Counted from the first letter of the stretch, positions 32,999 to 42,491 are shown. The stretch: 64,000 nucleotides of DNA from Rhodanobacter sp. A1T4 (GCF_014207185.1 NZ_JACHCP010000003.1:1-64000); one strand, 5' to 3'. Made by a program: numbers and translations. The notes: generated by a model from the letters alone, not told the origin.

Positions 32999-33182
32999 TG
33001 GATCGTCTCCCCTAGGTTGGTGTTTTTACCCCTCCCGGCACCTGGGCGGTACCCGAGCGGTACACGTGGCACAGTGAATTGGCACAATCGGCCGCTCGCG
33101 GTATCCCAAGTGGCTGAATTAGGTGAGGCGCGACAAAATCATCTTTCTGGTCGGTGGTTTCTTTTGGAGTATGGGCCAGGTT

Positions 33183-35411
33183 TTATTCACCGGGGTGATA
33201 TACGCGCTCGACGTGACCTTGTAACTCTTCTGGCCAAAAATAGACGTTACGCAGATTGCCGGTGGTGTAACGCTCGGCCTCGTCATTGAAGTGTGGCGAG
33301 TCCGGGTGACCGCTTTCGCCGCCGGCGGTGATGGCGCGGGCGTGTACTCTGGGGCCGAACTCGACTGCCGCGACAAAACTGTTGCCGCTGGTGCCGTAGT
33401 AGCGCTTTGTACCTGGCCAGCGATGCGCGCCAAACGAAGCGAGCGAGCCCCAGCGCGAGGAGACGAACGGCACGGGAATGCTTGGCTTGCTGTCATTGAA
33501 CGGCTGCTCGATGTCGCCGTTGAGCCGCTGGAAGCGATTGATCTCGCCCCACGGTATACCCCAGCTGCCGAAATCCTTTTCCAGTCGATTGGACGCTTCG
33601 ACTAGCGCTTGCAGACGCGCCGCTGGTCCCGCTTTCTCCGCCATGTAGTCGTAGATGGAGAGGCCTTCGGCGGTATCGGCCTTGCTGACCGAGTCCCACA
33701 AGGTATCGCCCCAGAAAACCGCGAGCGAGGTCGGTATCGAGGTGATGCTCCAGCGATAATCCCAGTGACGCAGCAGCGCGATCTGGCCAGCGAGCTTCGG
33801 CTTCAACGGATCGCTGGCGGGCAGCGCGTCGTAGTCGGCAACCAGTATCGGTATCTGCCGCGCGAACGCGGGCAGGTACGAATCAAAGGCGTTGCTGATC
33901 AGCGACGCGATGGTGAAATCACGCTGGCCGGTAAGCAGGCCGGTGGCATGGATACCACGCGGGTTTTCGCCGAAGCTGTCCATATAGCGCGGATAGTCCG
34001 CCTCCTTCGGGCTGTACGGTCCGGCTGCGGAGTAGGGCCAGTCGTTGGTGTTGAAGATCCAGCCATTCGGCGGGTTGAGCAGGTGCGGCGCCGCGTCGAG
34101 CGGCAGCAGGCCTTTCCAGTCGGTGGCGGGGTTGCTGCCGTCCACAGGCTTGGTGTAATCGAAACGGTCATCGCGTTGCGGGATGAACTGCGGATGCAGA
34201 TACGCTATCTCGCCCTTGTCGTCGGCGAAGATGGTGTTGTTGGACGAATTGGCCTTCAGCTCGGCAACCTTCATGTAGCTGGCGTAGTCGTTGGCCTTGG
34301 TGCGCAACCAGCTTTGTTCGAGTGCCTCCATTGGCTTATTCATCAGCGCGATGGCGATCCACTTGCCGTCGGCTGCACGCACTACCGGGCCGTGATGCGT
34401 GGCGTAGACCGTGAAGCGGCGTTCGGCCATCGAGCCGTCCTTCGCGCGATAGGGCACGGTGATGATCTTGCTGGTGACCGGCCGCAGTTCGGTGCCATAG
34501 CGATAGAACAGCTTGCCGTCCTTGTGCACGATGGTTTCGGCAAATTCATCGACCACGTCAGCGCCGGAAGAGGTATGCATCCAGCCGATGTGCGGATTGA
34601 AACCCTGGTAGATGAAGAACTGGCCCCAGGTGACCGCACCGTACGCATCGAGCCCGGCGTCGCTGCTCATCTGCAGTTCGGAGCGGAAGAAGAACGAGGT
34701 ATGCGGATTGATCAGCAGCAGCGCGTGACCATCGATGGTGAGCCTGGGTGCGATGGCAATGCCGTTGGAGCCGGTCGGTTCGCTCCAGCTCGACGGCGGA
34801 TCGACGCGCGCCAATGCGGCCGGGTTCTGGCCGTAGAAAGCCTCGAGCTGATTCAGCGACACGCGCTCGATATCACCGCCGATGCTGCCTTCGCTGAAGC
34901 TAAGCGCCATCCACGGTTCGAAGTGCCTGATGACGCGCGGGTGCACGTCCGGGTGCATGGCGAGGTAATCGTTGAACCCGTCCGCCCAGCTGTTCATCAG
35001 TGCCTGCAGCCAGCCGGGACTCTTCGCATACATCGTCTTCAATTGGACCGGGTCGATAAACAGCTTCATCCGCAGGTCCTGCCAGATCGCTGGTTCACCC
35101 TCGGCCTCGGCGAGCCGGCCCATCGCATGGAGGTAGTTGGTCTCGACGCGGTTGAAGTCGTCCTCGGCCTGCGCGTAGGCCATGCCGAACACTGCATCGG
35201 CATCGGTCTTGCCATGCACATGGGCGATGCCCCAGTCGTCGCGGGTGATGGTGACGGCTTGAGCTTCGCGCTGCCATCGCGCGGTCTCCGATGTATCGCT
35301 AGTGGCGTGTGCTTGAGCAGCGAGACCGAGTGCGACCAAGGCAGCGACGGGCAGCAAGCACTGCAGATAACGAGATTGCTTTGACAGGCGTGCAGGCATC
35401 GGCTTTTTCAT
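33183..35411 (-). CDS. Penicillin acylase family protein
   Basis: A 742-residue precursor with a signal peptide (to about residue 37, AQAHA). It has the Ntn-hydrolase penicillin/AHL acylase layout: alpha chain with DDWGIAHVHGKTDADAVFGM, then a spacer, then the autocatalytic cleavage site G-SNGIAIAP whose Ser becomes the N-terminal nucleophile of the beta chain, followed by LLINPHTSFFFRSELQM and the conserved Asn/Arg region. Members hydrolyse penicillin G, glutaryl-cephalosporins or acyl-homoserine lactones; a quorum-quenching role is plausible in soil bacteria. It ends at the border of the phage remnant. Confidence 0.88.
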   Translation of the reverse strand: MKKPMPARLSKQSRYLQCLLPVAALVALGLAAQAHATSDTSETARWQREAQAVTITRDDWGIAHVHGKTDADAVFGMAYAQAEDDFNRVETNYLHAMGRLAEAEGEPAIWQDLRMKLFIDPVQLKTMYAKSPGWLQALMNSWADGFNDYLAMHPDVHPRVIRHFEPWMALSFSEGSIGGDIERVSLNQLEAFYGQNPAALARVDPPSSWSEPTGSNGIAIAPRLTIDGHALLLINPHTSFFFRSELQMSSDAGLDAYGAVTWGQFFIYQGFNPHIGWMHTSSGADVVDEFAETIVHKDGKLFYRYGTELRPVTSKIITVPYRAKDGSMAERRFTVYATHHGPVVRAADGKWIAIALMNKPMEALEQSWLRTKANDYASYMKVAELKANSSNNTIFADDKGEIAYLHPQFIPQRDDRFDYTKPVDGSNPATDWKGLLPLDAAPHLLNPPNGWIFNTNDWPYSAAGPYSPKEADYPRYMDSFGENPRGIHATGLLTGQRDFTIASLISNAFDSYLPAFARQIPILVADYDALPASDPLKPKLAGQIALLRHWDYRWSITSIPTSLAVFWGDTLWDSVSKADTAEGLSIYDYMAEKAGPAARLQALVEASNRLEKDFGSWGIPWGEINRFQRLNGDIEQPFNDSKPSIPVPFVSSRWGSLASFGAHRWPGTKRYYGTSGNSFVAAVEFGPRVHARAITAGGESGHPDSPHFNDEAERYTTGNLRNVYFWPEELQGHVERVYHPGE

Positions 35412-35721
35412 CCCCCAAATCGGATCACAGCATGCACTTTACCGAGGTCGTGCCGCCATGGTGCAAAGGTCATGCGACCACGATTTGTCTGGAGCGACGC
35501 CGCTTTGGAAGAGGTGACCCAGCGCGGCGCTCCGTGGTGATCGAGCGCGCTAAGTAAAATATTTATTGCGACCGGTTACATATCGAATCATTCCGCATTG
35601 GTTCTTTACCTTGGCCATAGTTCGCTACACCGCAGCACCTGCGCAAGATGGGTCACGATGAAACTATTGCATGCGTTCTGTGTTCAATCACTGAGTCATC
35701 AGTCGTTAGCGAAGCCCCCGT
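35412..35721. other. Intergenic region between divergent genes
   Basis: No gene seen. AT-rich patch TAAAATATTTATTG at 35553-35566 is the likely promoter area. Confidence 0.4.
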
Positions 35722-36075
35722 ATGAATTCTCTAGTCACCACGCCCAGCAAGTCCCAGCGTACCCGCCTCGATGAAAACATCTGCGTACACATCTTCACCG
35801 CCTCGGCGGCGATGGTGGGTGTATGCCTGACAGTGACCGGCATCATTCGCGTGGTGATCGCAACCCACAAATCCGACATGTTGGCCGAAGATCTGCTGGC
35901 GGTGAACGCGATGCTCTATCTGGCGTCCTGCCTGCTGTCGTACTGGGCGCTGCGCACGCGAAGCGTGATTCGCAACTATCGACTCGAACGCATGGCCGAC
36001 GTTATTTTTTTGGTGGCGCTGACCCTGACCGCCGTCAGCGCGGCCTACATCACCTGGGCGATGTCCTTGCATTGA
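35722..36075 (+). CDS. Small membrane protein of unknown function
   Basis: A 117-residue protein with three hydrophobic helices (about 22-46, 60-78 and 92-113) and a short basic loop (RTRSVIRNYRLER) between the second and third. No signal peptide or known motif. The pattern is common for conserved hypothetical inner-membrane proteins of Xanthomonadales. It is convergent with msrA, 55 bases apart. Function unknown. Confidence 0.65.
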   Translation: MNSLVTTPSKSQRTRLDENICVHIFTASAAMVGVCLTVTGIIRVVIATHKSDMLAEDLLAVNAMLYLASCLLSYWALRTRSVIRNYRLERMADVIFLVALTLTAVSAAYITWAMSLH

Positions 36076-36130
36076 GAGACGTCATGCAGGACGCGCGCTT
36101 TGCCTTGGCCCTGCATCCACCCTTTGAGCA

Positions 36131-36637
36131 TTAAGCGCGGTGCGGCAGCTTCCACTCCGGCCGGATGAAGTGGCAGGTGTAGCCGTTGGGGTAGTGCTGC
36201 AGGTAGTCCTGGTGTTCGGGCTCGGCTTCCCAGAAATCGCCGGCCGGCGCCAGCTCCGTCACCGCCTTGCCCGGCCACAGGCCCGAGGCATCGACATCGG
36301 CGATCGTGTCTTCGGCCACTTCCTTCTGTGCCTCGCTGGTATAGAAGATCGCTGAGCGGTAACTCAGGCCGCGATCGTTGCCCTGACGGTTCGGCGTGCT
36401 GGGATCGTGGATCTGGAAGAAGAATTCCAGCAGGGTGCGATAGCTGATCACCTGCGGGTTGAAGATGATCTCGATCGCCTCGGCGTGACTGCCGTGGTTG
36501 CGATACGTGGCGTTGGGAACATCACCGCCGGAGTAGCCCACGCGCGTGGAAACCACGCCTGGCTGATGGCGGATCAGATCCTGCACCCCCCAGAAGCAGC
36601 CGCCGGCAAGGATGGCGCGTTCGGTTGTAACAGTCAT
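36131..36637 (-). CDS. msrA: Peptide-methionine (S)-S-oxide reductase
   Basis: A 168-residue MsrA. The catalytic motif GCFWG is at residues 13-17 with the nucleophilic Cys14. Further family features are [40 protein letters not shown] and the C-terminal end [10 protein letters not shown]. It reduces methionine S-sulfoxide in proteins using thioredoxin. No extra resolving cysteine is obvious near the C terminus apart from the Cys in YTCHF. Length is normal for the short MsrA group; cytoplasmic. An extensive inverted repeat lies about 95 bases upstream. Confidence 0.93.
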   Translation of the reverse strand: MTVTTERAILAGGCFWGVQDLIRHQPGVVSTRVGYSGGDVPNATYRNHGSHAEAIEIIFNPQVISYRTLLEFFFQIHDPSTPNRQGNDRGLSYRSAIFYTSEAQKEVAEDTIADVDASGLWPGKAVTELAPAGDFWEAEPEHQDYLQHYPNGYTCHFIRPEWKLPHRA

Positions 36638-37166
36638 GAGTTTGGTTCCTGGTGATGGATGTCGACAGCTTGTGACATAGATGGGGTCGCCCAGTGGCAG
36701 TCCAAGATAGCGACCGAAGGGGAGCAGGTGCCAGTTGATAGTCAGTTTCTACTGAGACTGACTATCAACTGGCGCATCGACCCAGCCCAGAACAGCCGTG
36801 GTCCGCATTGATTGATTTTGTTGCGTGCCGCGCGGCGATAGTCAGAACTTGCGCCATGGTCATCGTCGGTCGGTATGGACAATCGTTGCAGCCGTGCTTC
36901 CTACCAGCGGACCAAGGCGTCTTTCACAGCAGGGTCTTGCGACGTCAGTGTGTTTTCAGCATGTACTGCTTTTAAACGTAAAAACATGCACCCGCTAACG
37001 GAAAGAACGGCGTCACAAATCCGAGCTTCAATTGTCGGTGGCTGTGGCGTTATGCGTCTGCTGCAGGGGAGCACTGGATCGTCTGGACAGCTAGAGATCC
37101 ACTATCGTGAGAGGTCAAAACTCGTCACGCGGATCTTTCCAATTTTCATATCAAAGGGACTGAATA
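36638..37166. other. Long intergenic region between divergent msrA and PLD-like genes
   Basis: No gene supported. It contains a 17-bp-arm inverted repeat (listed separately). Right of it the composition is ordinary and the last part should hold the promoter of the gene at 37167. Confidence 0.45.
36730..36773. repeat. Perfect 17-bp inverted repeat with 10-base loop
   Basis: GCCAGTTGATAGTCAGT (36730-36746) pairs without mismatch with ACTGACTATCAACTGGC (36757-36773). No T run follows. It lies upstream of msrA between divergent genes, so it is not a simple terminator. It could be an operator, a small regulatory RNA stem or the end of a lost mobile element. Confidence 0.7.
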
Positions 37167-38201
37167 ATGAAGAACAGTTGCGGGTTTACCATTTCAGCAA
37201 GAGCTGCCATTTACTCCGCCCTATTTTGTGCGGGCATCTTGGGCGTCGCGTCGCAAGCTTTCGCCAACGAAAGCAACGCAAGCACCACCGTTACGCAGAC
37301 GCTGGTTATCGAACCGGACCAGGGCCTTACATCGATCTACAATTTGATCCAGTCGGCCAAGTCGAGCATCGACATGACGATGTACGAACTCGTCGATACG
37401 CAGGCGCAAACGCTGCTCGATGAGGCGGCCGAGAATGGCATCAAGGTTCGTGTGATCCTCGATCAGAACCTGGAGAAGAGCAACAACACGGCAGCCTATA
37501 ACGACCTGACATCGCACGGCGTGCAAGTCGTCTGGGCGTGGACCAAATACGCGGCGACACACCAGAAAACCATCACCATCGACAACACTACCAGCGCGGT
37601 GATGACGCTCAACCTGACGAGTCGCTATTACAGCACCACGCGCGACTTCGCCATCATCGAAAACGATCCCAGCGATGTTGCCGCGATCGAAAGCACGTTC
37701 AACGCCGATTTCGCTGCGCAGACGATCACACCTCCGTTGGGCGACGATCTGGTGTGGAGCCCGACCGTATCGAAGACCGATCTGGTCAACATCATCAACT
37801 CGGCGAAAGACAGCTTGCTGGTCGAAAACGAGGAGATGAGTTACAGCGGCGTCGTGACCGCGCTGGAGAATGCCGCCAAGCGCGGTGTCGCCGTGACTGT
37901 GTGCATGACCAACGACGACAACGACTACGAGACGGAATTCGAAGCGCTCACCAAGGCTGGCGTGAAGATCAGTACCTACCCTGATAACAGCACGGCACTG
38001 TATATCCATGCCAAGGTCATCCTCGCCGATTACAACACCTCCAGCGCGCAGGCTTTCGTTGGCTCGGAAAACTTCTCGACGGCTTCGTTGACCGAGAATC
38101 GCGAGCTGGGCCTCGTGACGACCAACGCATCCATTCTGACCCAGCTCCATACCACCATCAACAGTGACTACGCCGGCGGTACGCCCTGGACCAAGTCATA
38201 A
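37167..38201 (+). CDS. Secreted phospholipase D-like protein
   Basis: A 344-residue protein with a signal peptide (to about residue 35, SQAFANE). It has two PLD-superfamily halves. The first contains SIDMTMYELVD and THQKTITID with HxK; the second contains IHAKVILADYNTSSAQAFVG SENFS with HxK and downstream Ser/Asn. The usual HxKx4Dx6GG is degenerate (no GG pair), as in the Nuc-like and cardiolipin-synthase-like secreted members. It may cleave phosphodiesters in the periplasm or outside. A clear terminator hairpin follows. Confidence 0.8.
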   Translation: MKNSCGFTISARAAIYSALFCAGILGVASQAFANESNASTTVTQTLVIEPDQGLTSIYNLIQSAKSSIDMTMYELVDTQAQTLLDEAAENGIKVRVILDQNLEKSNNTAAYNDLTSHGVQVVWAWTKYAATHQKTITIDNTTSAVMTLNLTSRYYSTTRDFAIIENDPSDVAAIESTFNADFAAQTITPPLGDDLVWSPTVSKTDLVNIINSAKDSLLVENEEMSYSGVVTALENAAKRGVAVTVCMTNDDNDYETEFEALTKAGVKISTYPDNSTALYIHAKVILADYNTSSAQAFVGSENFSTASLTENRELGLVTTNASILTQLHTTINSDYAGGTPWTKS

Positions 38202-38216
38202 GTCATCGCCATAACA

Positions 38217-38246
38217 CGGAGCACGATGTGCAAACATCGTGCTCCG
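38217..38246 (+). terminator. Terminator hairpin after PLD-like gene
   Basis: CGGAGCACGATG and CATCGTGCTCCG form a perfect 12-bp stem with a six-base loop, 16 bases after the stop, followed by CTTTG. It can serve the convergent gene too. Confidence 0.7.
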
Positions 38247-38295
38247 CTTTGCCGCCATGACCGCACGAGGATGATTGTTTTTTTGAGTGGACGAC

Positions 38296-39258
38296 TCAAA
38301 GCGCATACGATTTTCGATATTGCGCCGGGCTGAGCCCGAATACACGATGGAACGCTCGCCGAAAGCTGTCTACGTCGGCGAAACCGCATTGCGCGGCTAC
38401 CTGTTTCGGGGCGCCGTGTTCGTCTTCCAGCAGTTGGCGGGCTGCGGCCAGTCGAATGGTTTCTACCCAGACTCCCGGTGTCGTACCCATTTCGTTCCGA
38501 AAGATGCGCGCAAAATGCCGCGGGCTCACATGCAGCCGCGCGGCGAGCGCAGCCACGCTATGGTCTTGCTCGGGATGCGTGGCGACCCATCGCTGCAGCT
38601 CTTGCAGCGAGGAACGTCCCATGACCTCGAGCTCGCCACTTCGACTGAATTGTGTTTGTCCACCTGGTCGACGGAAAAACATCACCAATTGCGAAGCAAC
38701 CTTTTTCGCGATGTCGTGACCGAGGTCTTCCTCAACCAGCGCCAACGCCAGATCCAAACCGGCGGTGACGCCGGCGGCAGTGCGCAATCGTCCGTCGCGC
38801 ACATGAATCGCATCGGCATCAACAATGACGTTCGGATAGGCGCGTGCCAGTTGCTGCGCCACCGCCCAATGCGTGGCGACTCGCTTGTGATCGATCAACC
38901 CGGCCGCTGCCAGCATGAAAGCACCACTGCACACCGATCCGAATCGCCGTGCGGTTGGCGCATGAGTCTTGAGCCATCTCATCGCAGTATCGCCGAATTG
39001 TTCTTCAGCGGCACGGGGTGAGCCGGCGACGAGTAGGGTATGGATTGGAGCTTTTTCTTTTCCGCGAGCCACGCCATCGGGTATGAGCCGCACGCCCGAT
39101 GAACTCTCGATATCACCCGGTTCGCAGGCAATAAGACGCAACGCGTAAGCCGGCCAACCCGCCTGAACATTGGCTTCAGCAAATACGTCCATCGGCCCGG
39201 AAACATCCAACAGTTGGACGCCAGACATGGCCAGCACGAGGACCTGCTTTTGTCTCAT
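38296..39258 (-). CDS. GlxA family transcriptional regulator (DJ-1/PfpI + AraC)
   Basis: A 320-residue regulator. Residues 1-190 form a DJ-1/PfpI-like (class I glutamine amidotransferase-like) domain with VCSGAFMLAAAGLIDHKRVA TH, where the Cys corresponds to the nucleophile-elbow site. Residues 215-315 form the AraC/XylS DNA-binding domain with two helix-turn-helix units and the terminal FGLSPAQYRKSY. Start chosen at 39258 (GAGG upstream) since the 26 codons before it are not conserved-looking. Such regulators control catabolism of quaternary amines, arginine derivatives or other nitrogen compounds. Confidence 0.87.
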   Translation of the reverse strand: MRQKQVLVLAMSGVQLLDVSGPMDVFAEANVQAGWPAYALRLIACEPGDIESSSGVRLIPDGVARGKEKAPIHTLLVAGSPRAAEEQFGDTAMRWLKTHAPTARRFGSVCSGAFMLAAAGLIDHKRVATHWAVAQQLARAYPNVIVDADAIHVRDGRLRTAAGVTAGLDLALALVEEDLGHDIAKKVASQLVMFFRRPGGQTQFSRSGELEVMGRSSLQELQRWVATHPEQDHSVAALAARLHVSPRHFARIFRNEMGTTPGVWVETIRLAAARQLLEDEHGAPKQVAAQCGFADVDSFRRAFHRVFGLSPAQYRKSYAL

Positions 39259-39382
39259 GGTCAGTGCCTCACAGCCCACATGGCTGCAGTAAACCGATGA
39301 TGGCAGATATTGACTGTTTTGGTAAATTGAAGACAAGGCCGCAAAAGCCTAGCCTGAAGTCTGGCTATCAAGGGCAACAATC

Positions 39383-40024
39383 ATGCAAACGACGATTAGC
39401 GGCATCCAGATGCCGAACAGTGTTCTGGCGAGAGAAGTGACTGAACTGGTCCGTGACACGGCGCCGGAGCTGCTTTTTAACCATTCCAGTCGCGTCTACT
39501 ATTTCGGCGCCATTGCGGCGCGGCAGCGTGGGCTTGGCTTCGATCCCGATTTGCTCTACACCGGCGCCATGTTTCATGACATGGGGCTCACGGAAAAGCA
39601 CAGCAGCGCACATGAGCGCTTCGAGGTGGATGGCGCCAATGCAGCGCGAGATTTTCTGAGAAGGCATGGAATTTCTCAAAGCGATATCGATACGGTATGG
39701 ACGGCCATTGCGCTACATACGACACCAGGAATCCCGCAGCACATGCACCCGGTCGTTGCGCTGGTCACCGCAGGCGTCGAGATGGACGTGCTGGGGCTGA
39801 CGTATGCTCGGTACTCGGATGATGAGCGTCAGTCTGTGGTTGATGCCTTTCCCCGAAGCGAGCATTTCAAGGAAGACATCATCCAGGCTTTTTACGAAGG
39901 CATTAAACACAAACCGGAAACGACCTTCGGTAACGTGAAGGCCGACGTTCTGGCCGACAAGGACCCACGATTTGTTCGCGGGAATTTTTGCGATGTGATC
40001 CGCCAATCACGCTGGGTGTCATAG
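39383..40024 (+). CDS. HD domain-containing protein
   Basis: A 213-residue cytoplasmic protein with the metal-dependent phosphohydrolase HD pattern: H31 region NHSSRVYYF, then FHDMGLTEKH (the HD pair), and the later HTTPG and DVLGLTYARYSD. The spacing fits small HD proteins like YfbR or cyanamide hydratase-like proteins. The sequence most resembles the cyanamide hydratase/HDc-like group. It might hydrolyse a nucleotide or nitrile-like substrate. It is divergent from the GlxA regulator, which could control it. Confidence 0.78.
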   Translation: MQTTISGIQMPNSVLAREVTELVRDTAPELLFNHSSRVYYFGAIAARQRGLGFDPDLLYTGAMFHDMGLTEKHSSAHERFEVDGANAARDFLRRHGISQSDIDTVWTAIALHTTPGIPQHMHPVVALVTAGVEMDVLGLTYARYSDDERQSVVDAFPRSEHFKEDIIQAFYEGIKHKPETTFGNVKADVLADKDPRFVRGNFCDVIRQSRWVS

Positions 40025-40110
40025 AACGCTTTCACTGAGGTCCTGATCGAAGCGGGCATGCATGCCGGTCATCGGCCTTTCAGTCAGAATTACTGATTGT
40101 CGAGGATGAT

Positions 40111-40179
40111 ATGACAGACTTAGTGCGCGAACTTAGCCAGAGAGAATGGTATGGATGGCGAAACCATCAAAGCCTATGA
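40111..40179 (+). CDS. Possible 22-residue leader peptide
   Basis: MTDLVRELSQREWYGWRNHQ plus two residues, preceded by GAGG at good spacing, runs into and ends 29 bases inside the methyltransferase gene in another frame. The methyltransferase start itself has a weak ribosome binding site, so translation of this peptide could enable reinitiation. It may be chance. Confidence 0.3.
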   Translation: MTDLVRELSQREWYGWRNHQSL

Positions 40180-40741
40180 CAACGACGCCTCGCATTACGC
40201 CGACGACTGGCTGGCGCAGCCCGAACCCACGGACCTGTATGGGTTGCTGACGCAGTACTTCACGACCGGAAAGACGGCAGATATCGGTTGTGGCGCCGGA
40301 CGCGATACGGCGTGGTTGGCTTCGCATGGCTACGATGCTGCCGGTTTTGATGCATCGGATGGTTTGCTGGATGAGGCGCGTCGACGCCATCCGCATCTCG
40401 CCTTTGGGCATGCGATATTGCCGGCGCTCGATGGTGTCGAGCGCGGTGTTTTCCAGAACGTACTGTGCGAAACCGTGATCATGCATCTGCCACCAGAGCA
40501 GATCAGTGAAGCGGTGAGTCAGCTTTTTGGCTTGCTGATTCCAGGTGGCGTGCTGGCACTGAGCTGGCGGATTACCGAGGACGACTCACGCCGCGACGAT
40601 CACGGACGGCTGTACTCTGCGTTCGACAATTCCAGTGTGTTGGACATCTGCGCTGACTACGAAGTGCTCATGGAGAGCGAGAATATCAACCTGTCTTCTC
40701 AGAAGAAGATTCATCGCATCGTCGTCAGAAAAACGGCATAG
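40151..40741 (+). CDS. Class I SAM-dependent methyltransferase
   Basis: A 196-residue protein with the Rossmann SAM-binding motif I ADIGCGAGRDTAWLASHGYD (residues ~36-55), acidic motif II end FDAS, motif III AILPALDGVERGVF and GVLALSWR. The short length and absence of extra domains fit small-molecule methyltransferases. Substrate unknown. A possible leader peptide overlaps its start. Single gene. Confidence 0.82.
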   Translation: MDGETIKAYDNDASHYADDWLAQPEPTDLYGLLTQYFTTGKTADIGCGAGRDTAWLASHGYDAAGFDASDGLLDEARRRHPHLAFGHAILPALDGVERGVFQNVLCETVIMHLPPEQISEAVSQLFGLLIPGGVLALSWRITEDDSRRDDHGRLYSAFDNSSVLDICADYEVLMESENINLSSQKKIHRIVVRKTA

Positions 40742-40819
40742 TAAAGACGCCTGTTGAGCTGGAAGAGTGAGTGGCACGCGTTGAGGGAAAGCGCATAGGA
40801 CTTGGCTCAATGCACTTGG

Positions 40820-41323
40820 TTATCGAGCAATGCGGGCTTCCAACCATTGACGAACAGCCGTGATCATCACGTCGATCGTTTCTTCACCCGATACTGTCAA
40901 TGCATTTTCGTCTGACGCAGGTTCTTCCAACGTATGCAGCTGGCTGTCGAGCAGAGAGGGTGGCATGAAGTGCTGGCGCTGCTGTGTGCGGCGTTCCAGC
41001 TGGGCGCGCGACACGCGGATATAGACAAAACAAACACCATCGCCAGCGCGGTGCAGTCGGTCGCGGTAGCTACGCTTGAGCGCGGAGCAGGTCACTACGC
41101 CGTGCTTGCCGTGTTCGCCTTCGTTGCTGATCCACGACGCGATGCGATCCAGCCACGGCCAGCGATCGTCATCGCCCAGCGGAACGCCTGCGCTCATCTT
41201 GTCGATATTTGCCTGCGGATGCAGCGCATCGCCTTCCTGAAAATCCCAGCCCAGTGCGTCAGCCAGCGATCGCCCGATGGTGGATTTTCCGCTACCCGAT
41301 ACGCCCATCACCACAATGACCAT
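40820..41323 (-). CDS. Gluconokinase
   Basis: A 167-residue P-loop kinase. The Walker A motif GVSGSGKST is at residues 7-15, followed by FQEGDALHPQANIDKMSAGV PLGDDDRWPWL and CSALKRSYRD, the diagnostic core of GntK/IdnK-type thermoresistant gluconokinases. It phosphorylates D-gluconate to 6-phosphogluconate for the Entner-Doudoroff or pentose phosphate routes. I chose the ATG at 41323 (AGGA upstream); the open frame continues 37 codons further without homology. Convergent with the methyltransferase; no gnt operon partners nearby. Confidence 0.88.
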   Translation of the reverse strand: MVIVVMGVSGSGKSTIGRSLADALGWDFQEGDALHPQANIDKMSAGVPLGDDDRWPWLDRIASWISNEGEHGKHGVVTCSALKRSYRDRLHRAGDGVCFVYIRVSRAQLERRTQQRQHFMPPSLLDSQLHTLEEPASDENALTVSGEETIDVMITAVRQWLEARIAR

Positions 41324-41440
41324 CTGCTGTCCTTTATTTCGTGCTGTCATGACCGTTATTGCGGAGGACACGATCGCGGCGTGCGAGGAGCGAGCGGTGC
41401 AAGGAATCGCGATCTTTTTGGCATTTTGCTGCAACGTACA

Positions 41441-42358
41441 TCAGTGACGGTCCGTGGTGTGGCGATCCGAGCGGCGACGCAGCGCTGCAATGAATGCGAC
41501 GAGGGTCGGAGGCATCTGTCGACGTGAAGAGTAGTAGAGAAAGTAGCCGGGGAAGGGCGGCGTACAGTCTTCGAACAGGCGGATCAGACGACCGCTATCG
41601 ATATCCGGCGTTGCCTGATTTTCCAGGATGTAAGCGACGCCCAGACCGTCGAGTGCGGCTTGAAGCATCAGCGCGGGTTCGTTGAAGGTAAGTGGCCCGG
41701 TGACCTTGATGGCAAGGGCACGGCCGTCCTGTTCGAATTCCCAGTCATAGGTCTGACCGGAGGTCATCATGCGGTAGTTCACGCAGCGATGGGTGGTTAG
41801 ATCGTGTGGTGTTTGCGGCGCGGGATGTTTGGCGAGGTAGGCTGGTGACGCAACCACGGCCATACGCAGATCCGGGCCGACGGGCACGGCGATCATGTCT
41901 TGCTCCAGCTTTTCGCCCAGCCGTATACCTGCATCGAGACGGTCGGCGACGATGTCGCGGAACTGGTAGTCGATCAGCACTTCCACACTGGCTTGGGGAT
42001 GATCGGCAAGGAAATCTGCCAGCACGGGACGAATCACCGTCTCGTATGCGTGTCGCGTGGCCGTGAGGCGTACCGCACCGGAGATGAGGTCGCGTTCGCT
42101 GTTCAATGCGTCCAGCGCACCGTTTATCTCCGAGATCGCGGGACCTAAGGTACGCAGCAATCGTTCGCCGGCGGGCGTGACGGACACGCTTCGGCTATTC
42201 CGCTGCAGTAGGCGAATATCAAGGCGCGCCTCCAATCCCTTGATCGTGTGGCTCAGCGCGGATGTGGAGACGCGTAGTTCCGCCGCGGCGCGGGTAAAGC
42301 TTTGCGCCCGCGCGACGGCGACAAAGGACGCCAGATCGTCGAGGTTACCGCGACTCAT
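41441..42358 (-). CDS. LysR family transcriptional regulator
   Basis: A 305-residue regulator with the N-terminal LysR winged helix (residues 3-62, FTRAAAELRVSTSALSHTIK as helix-turn-helix) and the two-lobed substrate-binding domain (about 90-295). It is divergent from the SDR at 42492 with 133 bases between, the classical arrangement for a LysR regulator and its target. The subgroup resembles those next to SDR/aldo-keto genes that sense electrophiles. Confidence 0.9.
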   Translation of the reverse strand: MSRGNLDDLASFVAVARAQSFTRAAAELRVSTSALSHTIKGLEARLDIRLLQRNSRSVSVTPAGERLLRTLGPAISEINGALDALNSERDLISGAVRLTATRHAYETVIRPVLADFLADHPQASVEVLIDYQFRDIVADRLDAGIRLGEKLEQDMIAVPVGPDLRMAVVASPAYLAKHPAPQTPHDLTTHRCVNYRMMTSGQTYDWEFEQDGRALAIKVTGPLTFNEPALMLQAALDGLGVAYILENQATPDIDSGRLIRLFEDCTPPFPGYFLYYSSRRQMPPTLVAFIAALRRRSDRHTTDRH

Positions 42359-42491
42359 CGTTGCACTCCGCTCGGTTCATTATCCCATTCTGCTCAACGC
42401 CTCATCTCAATCGTAGCGGCTTATCGTACGGTGAGGTGCGGGCTAAGGTGATCTGGCGCGGATTTACCGCCCCATTGACCTGGAGATCACG

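Noticed and set aside
33609..35384. 591-codon plus-strand open frame opposite the penicillin acylase gene
   Set aside because: It is the antisense shadow of a clear Ntn-hydrolase gene; the Arg/Val-rich composition is not protein-like.
36990..37065. CTAAC ... GTTATG arms resembling an integron attC site
   Set aside because: The simple sites do not match the consensus (GTTRRRY fails), internal L boxes are missing and no integrase or cassette array is present.
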